Of a stretch of DNA of 64,000 nucleotides, positions 36,889 to 42,800 are shown in pieces (the stretch's first letter is position 1; every line of letters begins with the position of its first letter). This DNA comes from Hippasteria phrygiana (Eukaryota > Echinodermata > Asteroidea > Valvatida > Goniasteridae): NCBI GenBank assembly GCA_037893225.1, contig JAZGUH010000559.1, positions 124,001 to 188,000 of the forward strand, given 5' to 3'. A program made the translations under genes and the position numbers. The notes beneath the pieces are model-generated. The model did no database searches, was not told where the DNA came from, and saw nothing but the letters and a program-made list of their open reading frames with translations.

Positions 36889-39800
36889 TTATTCTTAAAA
36901 TAGCGTTTTACATTAAATATCTCGAACGCTTTACAAAAAACAAAACAAAAAGGAAAACTTTTCCGGCTGTTATTGAAGGGCTTGTATGCCAAGAACGGGC
37001 TGTGCAGCCAAGCGTAAATGCAAACAATAGGCACCTCACTGAATAGAGTGGTCCTATTTATTGCATTTGGAGGCCCCCCCCCCCCACGTGTGAATGAAAG
37101 CATTGTTTGAAAAAGCTCCATTTATTCATTACACTTCCATTCAAGAACAATCTAGTTGAAACATGAATGGATTGAGTACGCACAAGAATGCGTGTATAGA
37201 CGACAAACGGCCAGGTGGTCTTTTTCAAAATCGCGGCTCTGGCCGTCATCCGTCATCCGTACTCAAGAGGTTAATCATCCCCTCTTCACCAGTCACAGTT
37301 TAGCACAAAGGCATTGCTATTGATAACCAGGGCAACCGTGCTCTGTAGGCTGGTTAACGTAAACAAAATAAATTGCAAATTTATTTTGGGCATCTGAAAA
37401 AAAAATTCTAGGGTGTTTTCATACCTGCACACTCGAAAAGATCCCCACTGTGAGAACAGAATTATATTCAGGCCACAAATACTTCAACATATTTTTTGAA
37501 TTATTTATTCGATAACTAATTGTGGGCAGATTTTTTTTTTTTCAATGTCTCATTCAGTGAATGACTTTTGTTTGCTTAAAAAGAAAAAGCAAACAATTAT
37601 TTTTCAGAGTGAAACTCAAAAAATGGGCACGGACATTTTCTTTACAATGAGTGAATACGCACAGTCATCATTAAGTGCAGTGTTCTAGCCAGGCATTAAA
37701 TCGCTCTAGCACCCACTACCCTTTCGGGAATTAGCACTACGCTTGAATCCTGCCCCTACGCTACCACTACGCTATAAATTTAAGAACAAGAGTATATTCT
37801 AAACAATTTCAATGAACTAAATTTTCCCTGTATAATCTTAAAAACTTTTGCGCAAAACAGTCAAGGGAAAGTGGCCAGTAATTGCCTCAGATTGCACCAT
37901 AGAGCATCTAAAATCCAACATTTTCAGGCCCCTTAAGCGGACCCCGGACCCCATGCCATAGGGGCTTCGCGTTCTACGCTCACATTGTCTATCCTTGAGC
38001 AACATCCCCCTACGCTTAAATTTCACCCTAGATAGAACACTGATTAAGTGTGTGTGTGTTTGTGTTTGCTAGAGCTTTCTCGTTATCTGCACGCTCGTCT
38101 GGACACACCAATAAGTGATTTCAGCATGGATTCTGATCTTGACGGCACCATGAAGGACAGATGGGTGAAGAGCAAACCGTTTGAAACCAAAGGATACGTT
38201 GAAATGCCTGGCCTCTCTCCTGAAATAAGGTATTTGCAGGAGGTGATTTATTAATTTTTTTTTTTTTTTTTTTTTATCTTTCCTGTCAACCTCTACATAT
38301 TTTTTTATGTGAAAATGCTTTTTTAAATTCTGAAGAATTTAATAATGAAGAATTTAGACGCTTCTGTAAATGAAAACTCGTATTTCTGTCATTGTATGTG
38401 ATCCAACCCAACAACATTTTACACAATCTTAATACACAGTCATACAAAATCTTACACAGTCTTACACAATCTTACACAATTTTACAAAATGAAAATCAAT
38501 GGGAGCTGTCAACAAATTTTTCATGCACGTATGTATGTCCATATTCATCAGGATGTCAAACTGACCGATACCTCAAAACGGACATTTGAGTGTGGTACAA
38601 AACTTAAATTTGCTTTTGTCCATACAATTGTCCATTTCTCCCATTCTGGACATGAAAATCCCAATTTTAATTCTTATCTGCAATTCAATTCTGTTATCAT
38701 GGCACCTCATGTTTTAATTTCCAGTGATCTTGAAGACCTTGATTTTCTACCTGGCCAAGCTACCCAAAAGTGCCCATTTAACCCTCACCCCTGTGGCACT
38801 TTTTATACTGGGAAGTGTCCTCAACCTGTCAAAATCCAACACTGTGCAGTATACCTATGGCACAATTTGGACTTAGACAAACTGGGGCATCATAGCTATG
38901 TTTAAAGTAATGGCGCCAAGGCTGCTACAGTCCTGAACCATCAAAATGCAACACAACATGAGATGGTTAGGGTTTATAATGATCAGTACAAACAAATGCT
39001 TAGAAATATATATATATCCCATCTGAATATCGGGCTGTTTTCATTAGATCTTATGCTCTTTCATTGGCAGCGATGTCGAGGACCTTGATTTTTTTGAACT
39101 GGGCAAGGACACACAAAGGCTGATTTGCACGGCGGCGCCCATGGGCCTCCTAGGCCAGGTGGATGCAGAGGGTTTCCTGCCGAGCCAGCGAGCCCACCTC
39201 GCCATGGGGTTGGCCAGCATCGAAGTGGCCCAAACCCTGAGGTTAGTCTGGGACAAGGCCAGCTCCAACAGGGTCTACCGGAACAGCCAGGGGAAACGCT
39301 TCGGCTGGCGGGACATGTTTGAAATAGCCGTCAAATGGAGACGGTAAGTGCCGTACATACCATACAGCTGTAATATATTATTAGGGTGCTAACTCCTCAT
39401 TCCCTCGTGTAGATGCTTTGAAGCCATCCTGGGTGCGGCCATGATAGGAGCCGAGGTGTGTGTGTCGTGTCCGTGACTAAAGAATGACTTAAATTTTACA
39501 CACACGTCTGTAAGCATCCAGAACTTTCGCTTGAAAAAAACAACTTTATGCACGTACTTCGGTTACGAACATGTATTAAATTGGCACGTTTATCTTGTAC
39601 AGCCTTGACTATTGTGCTCTTTTTAACCCATGAAAAATGAGTACAAACACGATATACAAATGCCATACAAAATTCGTTCAGATGGACCGAGTCCTGTAAT
39701 TTCGGCATGGTCTGGCAGACTCCAAGACCAAACTAGACCAGTGGGCTGGGGATTTTTCGGTCAAATAATCTTACATTTGCATCCGGGATGATGTACACTT

Positions 39801-42800
39801 AAATTGTAGAAGAGAGGTTTTTGTCCTTTCCTGATGTAGTGTATGAAGCACTGTATGCTCAGTGCTTTCCAAGAGCCTGTGGAGAAAAATTCACGCAAGA
39901 TTTCCTTGAAATGATTTCTAATCATAAAACATAATATAAAGTACGCTGCCAGACACTACTGGCCTCGAACAAAAATACTCCGGTCTAGTCGATCTCCTTA
40001 CCTCTTGAATACGGACAACGGCCATAGCCATGGTTTAAAAAAAGACCACCTGGCCGGTTGTCATCTATACGAGCATTCCTGCGTGTACTCATTCCATTCA
40101 TGTTTCAACTATATTGTTCTTGAATGGGAGTGTAATGAAAAGATAGAGCTTTTTCAAACAATGCTTTTATTCACACGAAAGGAGGGGCTCCAAATGCAAT
40201 GAATAGGACCACTCTATTCAGTGTGGTGCCTATTAGTTGCATTTACGCTTGGCTGCACAGCCCGTTCTTGGAATACCAGCTCCCCCCATCAATAACAGCC
40301 GGGATTAAAGTAGCCCCTTGATCTAGTGGATAGTTATATGACATCCGAGCCCTCCTCTCTCTATTGCATTGTGTAGATTAGTCGACCTGGACCAGCCAGT
40401 GCTTTGGATTGACATGATGCCTGCAACAAGCGTGGAGGCTGGCTTCAACAATCACATGAACCTCCTACGGGGACAGGTGTATAACATCCGATTCAGCAAG
40501 TACTTCGATGTCATCTTTAACCTCACCAAAAAAATGGTTGGGCAGCACAAGTGAGTTGGATTCTGTTGTAGAATGGTTGGTGATTGATAGATTCACCATG
40601 GAATTCACCTGCCGCCACTCATAAGGGATCAATTCATATTGTCCAGATGCAGTATTGATTGCGGTACCGCTGATTTTTATTGCGGTGCTGTTTTCCTTAC
40701 CCTCACTCAGCTGATGAATGGGAAGCCAGTCAGCTTGAATATTAACTGAATAATTTATTTTATCTTCAAGAAAACTTGAATCCGCGATCCTGATTGGTTG
40801 ATCCATGGCAACTGACAGTGTGATTTTATCCCATATTGCACGGTCTATATCACACAAAGGAAACTGACTGGGTAAAGTTGAATACATTTTCAAAGTGAAC
40901 AATCCCGCTCCTGCAAGTTTTCTTTGTTCACTTTGAAAATATATTCAAATTTACCTAGTCAGTTTCCTTTGTGGATTGTTTGACGAATTATAAGTTAAAA
41001 AGTTGTATCCTCATTGGGTGATCCCCACAATGTCACTTCCCAGGTTGTATCGTAAAATTGGGTGTGATCCCTGGCTATACGGCATTCTGGGTTTGTGACT
41101 TCTGACTAGCGCCCACCCGAACAAAGATACTGACAATTTGGGAGACCGCCAACACAGGGCAAGATAGCTCAGTTGGTAGAGCGCCGGTACGGTATTCCGG
41201 AAGTCGCAGGTTCGAATCCCACTCCTGCCAGTTTTCCTTGTTCACTTTGAACAAGTTTGCTTGAAGATAAATTTGTTATCCCACTCGCGCTCGTGGAACA
41301 CGGAAAATGTGGCATATGGGACACGGACACACTACATTATTCCGTGTTCCACTCGCGCTCGTGCTCGTGGGATAACTAATATAATTTCACTGTCTCTAGG
41401 TTGTTGATTTACCTGTGATGAGAGCAACACGTAATGTCTTATGTCGTTTCATACCCAGCCTGATCGTCAGCCAGTCCTCCCGAGCTGAGAGCAAGTTTCA
41501 GGCCGCCCTGGAAAAGGTGGGCAACTGCGAGGAGCTGCTGAAGCTGGTCAAGAAGCAGAAGATGGGAGAGGGTATGATGCCGGGCTTCATGGTGTCCACC
41601 AAGATACCCAGCTACAAGGAGAAGGGCAGCAAGCTGGAAGGGTCCATCTTCTCCCTGACTGGGGACGTGTGAGTATTACGGGGTAGGAGGGTGGGGTGGG
41701 GTTTCACCAAGATACCCAGCTACAAGGAGAAGGGCAGCAGGCTGGAAGAATTCATCTTCAATTATAATTTTAAAAAAATTGACATTTACGCTCATAAAAT
41801 AGCCAGTCTAGGTAAAAGGCGAAGAACAGCAATCCCTGCCATCCAAACCATTTTCCTGAGCTTAGATCCAAATAAAGAACAGATCTTCAACTGAAGCTGG
41901 ACAAATTATGCAATGTCAGTGATCATGGATGTACTCAAATGAATGATGGTATCACAAGAGAGAGATTTAAATGTAGTGTACACGATTGGTAATCCTCCAA
42001 TTTTTCTTTTTTTTTACTGAATTATTACGAAATACCTTACTAGACTGTAAGTTAATAGTAGTCTCAATCATCCTGTGACATGATGGCATCAGGTGTGCTG
42101 TCGTTGTCAAGAAAAGTGGAAATATATATGTTTCCCAATGATTGTTCGGCCCTCTATTGACTGAATGTGGTTAATCCGTGTTGTGTCTAAAACGGGTTAA
42201 CAAGCAGAAAACAGGCGCACGCGAAGTGTACCGAAGCGACACGTTGTAACCAGTGCATGTAGTGGATCTTGGACGTTCCGCTCGACCGTCGGTCTCTGTA
42301 CATGTTATGTGACCAATTGAAAACGATCCCATTTACACAAATTGGGCTTATTTACAAGAGGGCTCTATAAAAATGCCACCCGACTGTTGAAAACAGACGC
42401 CGGTTTTTTGTGTGTTTTTTTTCGCCATCCAAGAACTCAAAACTTTGAACAGGTCAGTGGAACGATATTTCCTATAAAATACTAACCCCCAAATCCGCCC
42501 ATTTCTGAAAATTGCAACAATGACCAATCATGTACACTGCCTTTTTAAGAAGGCTTGGCTACCTGAAGTTTGTCCATGGTTTCTCTTGCCGATATTGACT
42601 TTTTGGTACAGTGACGTATTTGCTGGTGTTTTGGTATGTCTGTAGGGCAGGCAACGCGCTGTTTTCATTAGACACGGCAACCACCAAAAAGCGGACGGAC
42701 CAGTTCCAAACGGAGATCGATTACATCTGGTTGATGCTGACGGATGAGATGAAGAAAGCTCACAACCCCAACAAGGAAATGGTGAGTCGTGAAAAATTGA

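Noticed and set aside
40465..40902. 145-codon minus-strand frame overlapping exon 14
   Set aside because: Antisense to a well-supported exon at one end and running into a palindromic repeat at the other; no recognised domain. The 40585-40850 part remains unexplained.
41157..41234. Functional tRNA gene (also 42924-42998, 28416-28490)
   Set aside because: A and B boxes are good, but the anticodon loop and acceptor stem do not fold properly, and the tails match each other as in SINEs.
41459..41472. Alternative acceptor for exon 15 at 41471
   Set aside because: In frame and possible, but the upstream AG after a pyrimidine-rich stretch is the simpler choice; the difference is four residues.
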